A stretch of 64,000 bases of DNA from Novymonas esmeraldas (Eukaryota; Euglenozoa; Kinetoplastea; Trypanosomatida; Trypanosomatidae), in assembly GCA_019188245.1 (NCBI GenBank), contig JAECZO010000123.1, positions 1 to 64,000 on the forward strand, read 5' to 3'. Positions 51,764-61,771 of this stretch are shown here, piece after piece. The stretch's first letter is position 1, and every line of letters begins with the position of its first letter. A program made the translations under genes and the position numbers. A model generated the notes under the pieces. That model did no database searches. It was not told the origin of the DNA and saw only the letters and a list, made by a program, of their open reading frames with translations.

Positions 51764-54700
51764 GCCGGCCAATGAATGCGGGTGCGTCTCCGGCGGCGGC
51801 GTCATGGGCTCCGACGGTGTCATGGCGAAGCCGAAAGGCGTCCACGTGGCCGTGCGGTCGGCAAGACCGACGGTGAAGAGCCCCGACACGTTCGCGGGAC
51901 CGCCGACTCCCAACGGTGCCGTCTCCGCATCGGATGCGCCGCCGGCGTCGCGGCTCGCGGGGAGCGAGGTGGCGAGTGGGGTGCTGTGAGCCGAGACAGC
52001 GGCTGTGCTCACGTTGGAGGAGAGCAGCTGGTGCGCCACCAGCTGCGGCGACGGACCCGCACCGTGGCGGACGGAGGCGGTAGCATCTCCGACGGTCGAG
52101 ACGAGCGGCGTCGGGCTTGCCTGCGGCGGTGGCCGCGTGGATGTGTCCTCGACGCTGAACTTGGATGGGGTCGACCCCGTCAGCGCGCACGGCACCGATG
52201 CGGCGGTGGTACTCATCTGCGGCGGGTTGGTGAAGCTGTGCGACGGCGAGGCACCTCTGCTGCTCGGTGCCGTGGCTGTGGTCTGTCCTGCTGCCGCGGC
52301 GACCTCCACGAGGGGGCGGGGCTCTGACGGACTGGCTGCAGCCGTCGACGTTGTCGTGGCCAGCGTCGGGGACGCCGCACACGTGGTGCCGCGGCGCAAG
52401 TGGCGCCGTGTGGCGGCCGACTCGCTGTAGCGCTCCACGCGACGACGCATGCCGTCCACGAGGAGCGCGAAGCGGCGCTCCCGCTTCGCCTCCGACCACG
52501 CATCCGCGCCAAAGAAGAAGGCGGTGGCGAGGCGGCACAGAGTCTTGGTGTCCGTGATGCGCTCCTGGTGCAGCAACGCCGGCACTAGCGGCGACGCAGA
52601 GACCCCGGCTGCGTTGCCGGAGGAGCCCGGCCGCGGCGCCGGTTCATCGCCGGCGACGGCGCTGGGTGTGCCGGGGTCGGCGAGCCCCGCGCACGTGCTG
52701 TTGGCGTGCATGACGCCGCCGGCGGCGGTGGAGAGGCGCCGCACGTCCACCTCGATGGCGTCCTCGAGGTAGGCGGCCCACGTGTTGGCGACAGCTTTGC
52801 GGTACGTCATCTCCAGCCGTGCGACGAGGTCGTCCATCACCAACGTCGGATCGTCGAGCAGGGCTCGTATCGCGCTTGGCGCCGACGAGGCCGCAGCTGT
52901 GGTGGCGGCAGCAGCTGTGGTGGCGGCGGCGGCGGCCACGACGCTGGGCTTGGCCGCGGCCGTTGTGGACGCGGCACCAGAAACTGAGCCTCCGGTCGGT
53001 ACAGGTGCGGGGGTGGCAGCGGCCGTGGCACCGGCTGCGCTGCTGCTGCTGCTGCTGCTGCTGGTGATGATGGGGGTGGTAGAGGGAGAGGAGGTCCCGC
53101 CGCTCGCCGTCGTGCTGGACGTGGTGGCTGTCGCGGACCCGGGCTGCGCGGCTGTCGTGGCTGTCCCTTGGCTGGCGGCACTGCTGCCCGCCGCGGCCGT
53201 CCCCACGCGCGGGGACGGTGCGCCGCCGGCGAAGATGTCCACGTCGCCGCGGCGGAGCTTGTCTGCGTGTCGGTGTATGTTCGTGAGGAGACGTCGGGGC
53301 TTCGGCGTCTGCAACATGCAGAGCACCATCTCCCTCCCGTCATCGCGAAGGAAGCTGGCGCAGAGGGTGCACTCTGCCGTGGTCACCTGGTGCTGCTCGC
53401 CGATCCACTCCGCCAACTCTTGCACGACGGCCGCCCAGTCGATGAATGGAATGACCTCCGCATCATCTGCCGTGCCCGCGACGGCGGCGCTCTTGCCGTG
53501 ACTGCCCTCCGTCGCGCCTACATCGGCCTCCACGGCGTCATTGGAGGCGGCGTCGTTCACCGCCGCTGGCGGGGGCGGCGCGGGCGGCGCGAGGGGGGGT
53601 CGGCCGACGACGCTGTTGGTACTGCTGGCCGCTGCTGCAGCGTCCGTGGCGACGTGCGAGGCGGACGCGTCGATGCTCTGGCGCACGCTGGTGACCAGGT
53701 GCGTCGGTAGATTGAGGCTGGTGCGGCCCCTGTGCCGCTGTTCCAGCGCATTCAGGTGGTGGCGCAGGATCGCCTTGGCAATGGCCCAACTTGCGAGAGA
53801 GCACGCGATGGTGAGGAGCTCCTCCAGGATCTTCTTGTCCTCCCTCGACGTGGCCAGGTCCGTGGGCGGCTCTGGCGAAACGATGCCACTCTCGACGAGC
53901 GCGCGCTTCATCTTGCTGAGTGGCGAGGGGGTCGTGCCCGCTCTGGTGGTGGTGCCGAGCTCCGTGGTGCGGCTGGGGATGGGCGAGTGCAGCGGCGCCG
54001 CCGCGTCGACGTGGGACGCCGGCCGCAGCGCGCCGCGTGTCGGCGTCAGCGGAAGCTGCCCGGCAGTCGCGCCGCTGGCCACGGCGTCGGCGGTGCCGGC
54101 GAGGAGCCCTGAGGCGGCTGGGCCTGGGAAGACTTGCGAGAGATGCTCCCAGCGGAACTCGGGCCCGCCGCCGGTGTCGGAGGCAGCGACGAGGCGACCG
54201 AGCGCGCGTTGCCGCACGTCCTGAAGCAGCGCGCGGTCGATGCGGACAAGGACGTTGATCGTGTCCATCAGCAGGCGCCGCCACTCGTGGTGGCCCACGA
54301 CTGCCGGCGTCGGCGCCTCGTGCGTCAACGACGCGGACGGCTCCGCCGTGACAAGGGGGGTGGCGGCTGTTGAGGAGCCCTGCCGCGATGCGGTGGGTTC
54401 CGTCTCTGTTCTCGAGCTGTCAAAGGGGGCCTCCGCCACGTCTGCGTCGGTGGCAGTGGCGCCACCGCCGCCGCCGCCGCCGCCGCGCAGCTGCAGCGGC
54501 GACTGGGTGGCGATGAGGGCGGCGGGCAGCACGACGGCGCCCGTCTTGCCGCTGCGCACGCGTTCGTCTTCGGTCGCCCCCGCGGCGCCCCACACACGTG
54601 AGTCCTCCGGTACCTCCTGCAGGCACACATCAAGGGCATCGATCATCTCAGCACGCCACCGCTGCAGGCGGTGCACGTGTTCGCGTGTAGCCGACGTCGG

Positions 54701-55369
54701 CGAGAGAAGCCCTGACGCACCTGCCGCCTCCTTCTCAGCCTTCCCCTTTGCCGGCGTGGTCGAGCCGCCGCGGTCGTTGGGCACCGGCCGCACGTCGACG
54801 CCATCGTGGGCGGCTGTGGATGCCAGTGAGGTGCTCCTCAGCCGCAGCGCCGCACTTTCGCCTGCGGTGCTGCTTCCGTCGCTGCCACCGCGCTGCGACG
54901 CCGCGGTGGAGCGCGCCTGCTCCTCTTGCTCCTCGCGCTGCAGCCGCTCGCTGCGCTCTTGAACGACACGCTGGATGTGCAGCAGCACGTCTTGGGTACT
55001 CGTGTTCGGCGGCAGCCCCTTCAGGATGCTGGAGGAGGCGAACATGGTGTTGTCGCCGAGGGTGGACGTCATCCCGGACACAACAGAGTCAGCGGGGCTC
55101 CAGCTGTGGCTGGTATCGCCGTGAGGCAGCCCTGCGCCGGCCGATCCGATACCCGCCGTGGACGCCGCGCGTCCATTGCTTCCGTGCGGCCGGTGAGTGT
55201 GGTGGTGCGCGCCATCACCGGCCTCACCTGTGGACCCTGATCGCACCGAGCCGGCGAGAGCGCCGCTGTTGCTGCTGCCGTCGGCTTTCGGTGGGCCATC
55301 TTTGCCGTGCTCCTCACGACTACCGCCGACCTTCTTTAGAAAGCCTGCAATGCTCTTGAAGCTGAGCAT
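45014..55369 (-). CDS. Giant TPR-CHAT-like protein with degenerate catalytic dyad
   Basis: This 3451-residue protein ends in a CHAT (caspase-HetF-associated, clan CD peptidase) fold. From about residue 2990: DAWQPIADRM and TLIIMPDVSLMHLPFAGLLP (the PDGxLxxLPFxxL strand), TLIVTPSMTHF, ALVFLPPVEKGLIRVADG, HIDLLVLTANRSQ, and the typical end ANTWGAFTLVGVP. The family's catalytic His-Gly falls on about Pro3261-Pro3262-Val, and the LSACxT cysteine on Asn3358, so it is probably not a protease. Upstream are helical TPR-like blocks (about 1257-1510, 1573-1765, 1997-2060, 2137-2450), separated by long Ser/Ala/Thr/Gly-rich linkers with Gln tracts (near 50728-50755 and 45477-45499) and Ala runs. The first 1200 residues are mostly disordered. 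TPR-CHAT architecture is known from bacterial proteins and separase relatives. Its role is unknown; a scaffold or pseudoenzyme is likely. The single frame is intact throughout. Confidence 0.85.
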
Positions 55370-56111
55370 GGCACCAGCGACAACTCACTTGTGGTGGCGC
55401 TACAGTTGTTCTCTGGCACGCGTGTGCGTGTGTGTCTCTGTTTCTCTCGACGGTGTGAAGAGGTCTGCCCCAATGTGCCAGACGCCGGCACCGTCGTCAC
55501 AATCCGTTGCCAGCGCGCGCGTGAAGGCGCTGCCCACTGCAAAGGTGAAGGAGGGGGATGGGGGAGAGCGAGACCAGACCAGACGCCACAAGCACCCCAC
55601 TCACCCACACGACTGAACACAGAGAGATAGAGAGATGGAACGCCCTCCGATGGGCTCTATGGATACCCACCCAAACAGAAACGAAAAAAAAAAAAACGTG
55701 CTGACTTGGTCGGCGAGGCCTGAAAAAACACACACAAGCGGAGGGAAAGCACGTAGCCCGCTCGGACACTCCTTACGCCGTGTGGTGGTACACCTCTCCT
55801 CGTGCTCCTCTCTCTCTCACTCACACACACGCACACGCGCTGATCGCCACGATGGCAGACAGCGACAGGGAGAGTGTGTGTGACGGAGGGAAGAAGCCTG
55901 GACACCGTAGCGCACCACAACCTAACTGAAACAACCGCACCGACACGAGCGCGGCGAAGGACAGTTGTCGACACACGTGCGGGCTGTGCGCGGATTGCTG
56001 AGCAGCGACGCCGCAAAAACGCAAGAGACGGAGAGGAAAGGAGAGCAAGGGCACACACACAGAAAAAAAAAGGCGACGAAAGTCTCGAACTGAACAAAGT
56101 GACGACACACC

Positions 56112-56119
<8 letters not shown>

Positions 56120-56148
<29 letters not shown>
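56120..56148. repeat. (AC)n microsatellite
   Basis: Perfect AC run preceded by three CCCA units. Confidence 0.9.
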
Positions 56149-57175
56149 CGAGATACTTGCCTGGAGCCAACACCAACAACGGCAGATGAAACAATCGCCC
56201 CTCTCACACGCACGCACACTCACACTAATGTGCACGAGCTGGACAAAAAAAAAAAAAAACAACTAAGACGAGAGTGGGATGGCGCAGAAAGAGGAAAAAA
56301 AATCAATCTAGAGGAGCACGTGGGGGAGTGAATGAGGTCGAGGAAGGACACGACCTCCACAAGTGACTGACTGGTTACACCAGACGAGCGATGGAGCTGT
56401 CGAGGCGCAGAGGTACCTGAGAAGAAGAAAAAAAAAAAGAGGAAGAGGGAGAAAGCGACAGAGCACGCAGCCAGCCAGCCAGTCAGTCAGCAACAACAAC
56501 AATAACAACAGTCACCCACAGCGACAACGCAGAGGATGAAAACAAGAAAAAAAGCAAACAAACAAAAAGAAACGCCAACAATAGCAAAGAAGGAACAAAT
56601 GAAGCAACACAGAAAGAAAGAGATAGGGGAAGAGTGCGCAAGGAGGGAGGGAGAGAGAGAGGCTGAGCCTTCTCTGGCAAACACCGGCAGCAAGCCCCTT
56701 CCGGCACCCTACAAAGGACGTGTGTGTGTGTGTGTGTGTGTGTCCGTGAGCGGGTGCTCGTTTCTGCAAAAGCTCACGAGATAGAAAAAAAAAAAGCTGA
56801 AGAACAGAGTGACAGCGGCAGCAAGCAGGCGATCCACAATGGCGCAACAGGGAGCACGAATCGATACACACACACAGAAATCAGTTCTCTTTCACCGTTA
56901 CCGTCCGAGCTGAACAGGAAAGAAAAAAAAAAAAGACGAGAAAGAAAGCACCGACAACGCCGGCACTACCAACAGGGAAGAGTCACCGTGTCTGACGTGA
57001 TGGAAACGCTTTTTGCAGCCGTCCGCGATGGCAAATGAGGATGATACTCGTGTGCGTATGCGTGTGTGTCTCTCTCGCACGTGGAAAGCAGCGCAGTTCG
57101 CGCCGGGAGGGAGACGTGAGAACGCGCTGGAGAGTGAGAGAGCGGGGGAAAGCGTACCGTGCGCCTACGAGAGAG

Positions 57176-57176
<1 letters not shown>

Positions 57177-57211
<35 letters not shown>

Positions 57212-57224
57212 AAAAAAAAAAAAA
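57177..57224. repeat. (CAA)n followed by poly-A
   Basis: About ten CAA units running into A14. On the transcribed strand this is T14 followed by (TTG)n. Confidence 0.9.
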
Positions 57225-58583
57225 CAGAAGACAGGGCAGCGGCCTGTGGGGCCGATTCGCTTTCCTCTCCCTCACCGCACAGACAGACAGAGACAGCAGA
57301 CACACACACACACACACAAAGAGAAAAGACAACTGTCAGAGAGTCGCCGCCGCTCTTGCGCAAGCCGCCGAGCGCTCGTAGAGGCGAAGAGGCACAACGG
57401 GCCCTCCACCCAACGACTGAAACACACACACACAGAGAGAAGAAAAATAGTGCTGTCCTTGCAAGAGCGGAGCAGGTCAGAAACCGACACGAACACACAC
57501 ACACAGAGACAAAAAAAAAAACAAAACACAAACACCTTCACCAAGACGAATGTCTGTAGGTGCGTCTGTGTCAAGTGCGGCGGAGAGCGAGGGGGGTTAC
57601 TACGTAGCTAAACACACACACACACACATACATACACGTGCTCTCGTATGGAGGAGCACGAGCGGTGTTTTTTTTTTTCTTCTTTATTTTTCCTTCTGCT
57701 TTTTCCTTTGTCCGCCGTTGTGCTTCTCGAGGCACGTTTGCGGGATTCGCTGCGTGCGCACATTTTTTTTTTTTTTTTTGATATGTGTGGAGATTGGAAG
57801 AGAGAGAGAGAGAGAGAGAGAGGGGGAGTGAACATGGTGGAGGGAGAGACCTCGTTGACAAACGTAACAGGCGAAGAGAGGTGGAAGAGGATGGAGGTAC
57901 CCGTGGGTGCGATGCGAAAGTCGGGGCGGGTGTGTGTGTGTGTGTGTGTGTGCGTCTGCAGCGTAACGACAGACGTCCGCTAAGTTCGCCACTTCATGGT
58001 CTTTCTTTCCCGTTGTCTTTGCATAGTTGCTTCTCCTCCTCACTCTGATCGCCTCCTCTACTCTGGCCGTCCATGTATGTGATGTACGTTGAGGAGCACG
58101 TTTATCTCTCTCTGTGTTTGTTTCCACACCATGAGCGAGTCCTAGTAGCGAGTGGCCAACCACACATAAAAAAAGAAAAAAAATGAGACACTCATACACA
58201 GTGACAGCGATCCGCCCGACCCTCGCATGGCACCGCTGCTCGGCATGCCAACGAACCACCATTTTAAAGCGTCTTGTCCACCGAAGATGCACCGACCGAC
58301 TGACCGACACACACATACACACGCGTGTGCGGTGGTACTCGATCACCGTAGCCACTCACCGCCGCCGGTGAGAAAGTTCAGCGCACCACCATCACCACCA
58401 CCATCATTACCACGAACCTAAGGACAGGTACTACCGGCGGGAATGAACAACTCTCCACTTCGATGAGAGAAGTACGCGTCTCCGTCGCTGTGTCTGCCCC
58501 ACACCCTTCTTCCCTTGCTATCGACAAGAGAGAGGCGCGCTCGCCGCCGCTCGGACTCGTCCTCCTCCTGCTGCCCCCCCTCC

Positions 58584-59750
58584 TTAGCTGCTGCCAGCGT
58601 CGGTGTTGCCTGCACGGCCCCACCACACCACCCACGGCTCCTGCTCGTGTGCCTCTCGCGAGATGTGGTCGAGGTAGAAGGTAGCACTGTGGAACACGCG
58701 CCGCTCCCAGCCAGGCGGCAGCTGTCCCTGAGGAGGAGCAGGACCGGCGGCCGTCGCGGCCCAGGCGTCGACGTGCGTGCTTGGGGTATCCACACCCCTA
58801 CCGAGCTCCAAGTGCTGTGGCAGTCCCCCCGCACCGCCCCCCGCAACGAGGCTCACGGTGGAGCTCCTTGACGACGCCGACTGCGGGTGCGGTGGTGGAA
58901 GAGACGGGCTGGCGACGACGACGGCGCCGCCGCCACCTCTGGTCGGGTCGGTCGTGCTCGGGTAGCGGTCGCCGTCGGGGCAGAAGGCGTGGTAAATCTC
59001 TTCGCCGGTGGCATCGGGGCTGAGGTCGGGCACGCGACTGAGTCGCCCACGGGCGAGGATGACACTCAGCTCAGGCAGACGCACCGGCATCACAGAAGCG
59101 GGCATTGGCGACGACGACGCCGGAGGACACGCCACCGCGGGCCGCTGATGCTGCTGCTGCTGCTCCTTCGCTACTACAACAGTTGGTGTGGGTGGTGAGG
59201 AGTGCGGGGCTGGGGCGGGCAACGGCGTGTACCGTGACTCTGCCGGCGCCTGCCACAGAACTGGCCCAGCGGCCTCAGCCGGCGTTGCCGCTGGTTGCTG
59301 CGGTGCCTCCGGTTGCAGCGGCCGCACGTGCGCCACTGTGGGTTGCCGCGTCGTGGTGGCGGCTGCGGGATACGGCGGTGGCGGCGACACAGACGGAGGA
59401 GGCGGATGCAGCGGGCCAGCTTGCTCTTTCGCAGAAAGGCGCTGCTGCTGTGTCGGTGCTGTAGCTTCCCGATGCGTTGGCGGCGGCACCGCGAGCGGGG
59501 TCATGGGGAGCACCGCCGCGTTTGGCCCGTTGCGGTGCTGCCCATGCGGCACCGAGGGTCGCGGAGGTGGAGTGGGGGCCGTGCCGGGTTCGACTGGAGC
59601 CTGCCGTGAGGCGGCGGATGTCGGAAGGCCAGGGTACGAGACAGTGGCGAGTTGCTCCTTGATGTAGTCATGCGCGTGCGCGCGGTACGGCGGTACGTAG
59701 GAGACAGCCGGCGGCACGACTTGGCCGCTGTCGTTGGCGCCGGTGTTCAT
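58584..59750 (-). CDS. Proline-rich protein with degenerate WW domain
   Basis: This 388-residue protein is mostly disordered, rich in Pro, Ala and Gln, with many short PPxP stretches (PPPPYP, PPPRPSVP) that could be ligands for SH3/WW-type domains. Near the C-terminus (344-372) it carries a WW-like module: LPPGWERR with the first Trp at 348, FYLDH at 358-362, then SREAHEQEP. In ordinary WW domains the second Trp lies where this protein has Glu369, while the conserved Pro is kept (372). A small ordered segment at about 255-290 (GRLSRVPDLSP, EEIYHAFCPDGDRY) is also visible. The ATG at 59750 (MNTGANDSGQ) was chosen over 59 upstream codons of leader. A post-transcriptional or splicing adaptor role is possible but not shown. 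Confidence 0.75.
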   Translation of the reverse strand: MNTGANDSGQVVPPAVSYVPPYRAHAHDYIKEQLATVSYPGLPTSAASRQAPVEPGTAPTPPPRPSVPHGQHRNGPNAAVLPMTPLAVPPPTHREATAPTQQQRLSAKEQAGPLHPPPPSVSPPPPYPAAATTTRQPTVAHVRPLQPEAPQQPAATPAEAAGPVLWQAPAESRYTPLPAPAPHSSPPTPTVVVAKEQQQQHQRPAVACPPASSSPMPASVMPVRLPELSVILARGRLSRVPDLSPDATGEEIYHAFCPDGDRYPSTTDPTRGGGGAVVVASPSLPPPHPQSASSRSSTVSLVAGGGAGGLPQHLELGRGVDTPSTHVDAWAATAAGPAPPQGQLPPGWERRVFHSATFYLDHISREAHEQEPWVVWWGRAGNTDAGSS

Positions 59751-60540
59751 GGAGAGAGAGGGCTGCTGTGAAAGGCGAGGGAGCGAAACAGAGAAGACGA
59801 CGACGGACGATGGAGCAGAGACAAGCAAACGACGACGCGTCTCATGGAACGGTCGGTGAGCAGACAGGAGATGCTGAGACGAGGCTGCTCCTCCCAGCGA
59901 CGCACACGCATCGTCGTGGACCCGCATCTGAAAGGTCCACCGCTACGCTCCTCCGCCCCGTGCATTGCAATGATGCATCACACAGCAGCCACACACCGGG
60001 GAGGGGAGGGAGGGAGGGGGGAGAGGACGAGGAGGAGGAGGGCCATGACACTTCCCCCCCCCGCTACACGCCACCAACACCACCACACACCGACAAACAA
60101 ACGAACAACAAAAAACAACAGACTACGCACACACTACGTGCACGTCATGGACAGCTATCACTGCTTCCGAAAGCAGTTCTTTTTTTTTTTTTTTTTCGTT
60201 TCCTGGCGGCTTGTATGTTGTGTGCATCACAGTGATCCATGCACCATGGACCCGTCACGTACAGTTTCCACGTTGAGGCACACACATACACACTTACACA
60301 CAGAAAGTGAGAAGCACGAGCCCCCATTGCACACACACGGGTGTGCGTGATGGGGAAGAAGGCAGAGGGGAGCGGCGGAGACGCTGCGCACTGCGCGAGC
60401 GCAAAAGGGGGAAATAGAAAAAAAAAAAAAGAAAAACAGAAGGTGAGAGGGGTGGTCGTGGTGATGGAGATACGAGGGCTCTACCACCGCCCCGCATGCG
60501 CGTGACGGTGGTGACGCTTGTCGCTGGAGCGCGACCACGT
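59751..60540. other. Intergenic spacer
   Basis: It contains a long purine tract at 59999-60041 (pyrimidine on the transcribed strand), C9 near 60054-60062, CAA/CAAA units near 60090-60118, T17 near 60179-60196 and A13 near 60418-60432. No gene is seen. Confidence 0.6.
59999..60041 (-). promoter_or_regulatory. Predicted polypyrimidine tract for the WW-protein gene
   Basis: About 40 nearly pure C/T bases on the transcribed strand, about 250 bases before the ATG. A trans-splicing role is inferred. Confidence 0.45.
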
Positions 60541-60936
60541 TCACGACATCGTCGGCTGCGGCGGTGGTGGGTTGGTGCTGTTCTTCTCGCGCAGCTTCGT
60601 TGCGTGCTCGAAGCCGAACGGCGAGATGCACTCGCTCCGGCGACAGTAGGAGACCTGCAGCGGCTTCTCACGCCCCATGTTGTAGCGATCGTGTAGGGAC
60701 ATGATGGCGAAGTCAGCCTCTTCCGTGACTCGGAACGTGACGAACCCGCTGCCGGTGCTCTTGCCCTCCGAGTCGCGCAGCACGTTCGTGTGAATGACGT
60801 GACCGTAGAACGAGAAGATCTGACGGAGGTCGTGCTCAGTGGCGTCGAAGTTGAGCTGACCAACAAAGAGGCGGGCCGTGCCACCCCACTGCCTCTCGCC
60901 GCCGTTGCCGCCGCCACCGCTGCCGGCCTTCATCAT
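60541..60936 (-). CDS. Small single-RRM RNA-binding protein
   Basis: This 131-residue protein consists of one RNA recognition motif with short tails. RNP2 is LFVGQL (23-28) and RNP1 is TGSGFVTF (61-68), whose third position is Ser rather than the usual aromatic residue. The helix and strand spacing (DATEHDLRQIFSFYG, EEADFAIMSLHDRY, KPLQVSYCRR) is otherwise canonical. The N-terminus is Gly-rich and the C-terminus ends in a Pro run. Trypanosomatids control gene expression mainly after transcription and have many small single-RRM proteins, so a role in mRNA stability or translation is a reasonable inference. Two ATGs are adjacent (60936 and 60933); the first is used. The longer frame upstream is a His-Thr repeat leader from the nearby (CA)n run. 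Confidence 0.9.
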   Translation of the reverse strand: MMKAGSGGGGNGGERQWGGTARLFVGQLNFDATEHDLRQIFSFYGHVIHTNVLRDSEGKSTGSGFVTFRVTEEADFAIMSLHDRYNMGREKPLQVSYCRRSECISPFGFEHATKLREKNSTNPPPPQPTMS

Positions 60937-60965
60937 CACCACAGGCAAGTGGGATAATCGCTGTT

Positions 60966-60989
60966 TGTGTGTGTGTGTGTGTGTGTGTG
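60966..60989. repeat. (GT)n microsatellite
   Basis: Perfect run 29 bases upstream of the RRM gene's ATG; (CA)n in the mRNA leader. Confidence 0.95.
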
Positions 60990-61734
60990 CGGTAGAGTGG
61001 AGCACGGTGAAGGGAAAAGTGCGAGGATGCGGGCACACGGGCTGATAGACACACGCGAGCTCGACTGTGCGCGACGCAGAACCAGAACGGGGGGCTGCCT
61101 CTATTGGCGGCTTTCACGAGCAAGGCGGCAATGCGATCGGGGGCGGGGGACGGGGGAGGCGGCGGAGGTGGTGGGGATCAGTGAGCTGCGGCCGGTGTCG
61201 TGTATGACTGACCGGGCGAGCAACACACACACGCGCACGGATCCAGAGGGAAAGCGTGCCCCAGGCGACGTGGTATGTCGCGCCAACGACGGCGCAGCAG
61301 CAGGGGAGTGATGAGAGGGGTGAGGGGAAAATGGAGCGAGGAAGAGAGACACACACACACAAAGGTATGACGCCTGGTGGTGGGGAGATGCGGAGGCGCT
61401 GTTGGTGCGGCGGGGTGGGGTGTGTGTAATGAAAAAACAACAACAACAACAACGCGGGGAGAAGAGGGCGGTGGAGGTGGTGGTGGAGAGCCGCATGCGT
61501 ACATTGAACCGAGCAACGCCTCTGCGCAGCCGCGTGCACTGCAGTACCGTCGCCGCATCGATGCGGCGATGCGCCACGCGCGCTGCACACCGGCAGCTCA
61601 CGGTTCGGTGGCTGTCGTTTGTGGGAGAAAGGGAGGAAGCACGGGAAGTACGTGGTGCGATGTTTCCCTCTCTCTATCTCGCGCGTATGTGTGTACGAGG
61701 ACATCCAAAGGAGAAGTCTCTCTTGTTTGCACAA

Positions 61735-61738
<4 letters not shown>

Positions 61739-61769
<31 letters not shown>
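61739..61769. repeat. (AC)n microsatellite
   Basis: Perfect run of about 15 units in the spacer. Confidence 0.9.

Positions 61770-61771
<2 letters not shown>

Larger units (their letters stand above)
55370..58583. other. Longest intergenic spacer (3.2 kb)
   Basis: No protein-like frame lies between the giant gene and the WW-protein gene. It contains A13 near 55684-55697, CA at 56120-56148, A-rich clusters (56244-56262, 56428-56442, 56785-56795), GT near 56721-56743, a CAA run ending in A14 at 57177-57224, A-rich DNA near 57511-57522, T-rich runs near 57668-57680 and 57763-57779, and GT at 57930-57952. It should hold the giant gene's leader and the 3' UTR of the WW gene, but is long for that. 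Confidence 0.55.

Noticed and set aside
51576-52538. A 320-codon minus-strand frame inside the giant gene
   Set aside because: Out-of-frame Arg/His/Gly-rich shadow; the main frame is open throughout.
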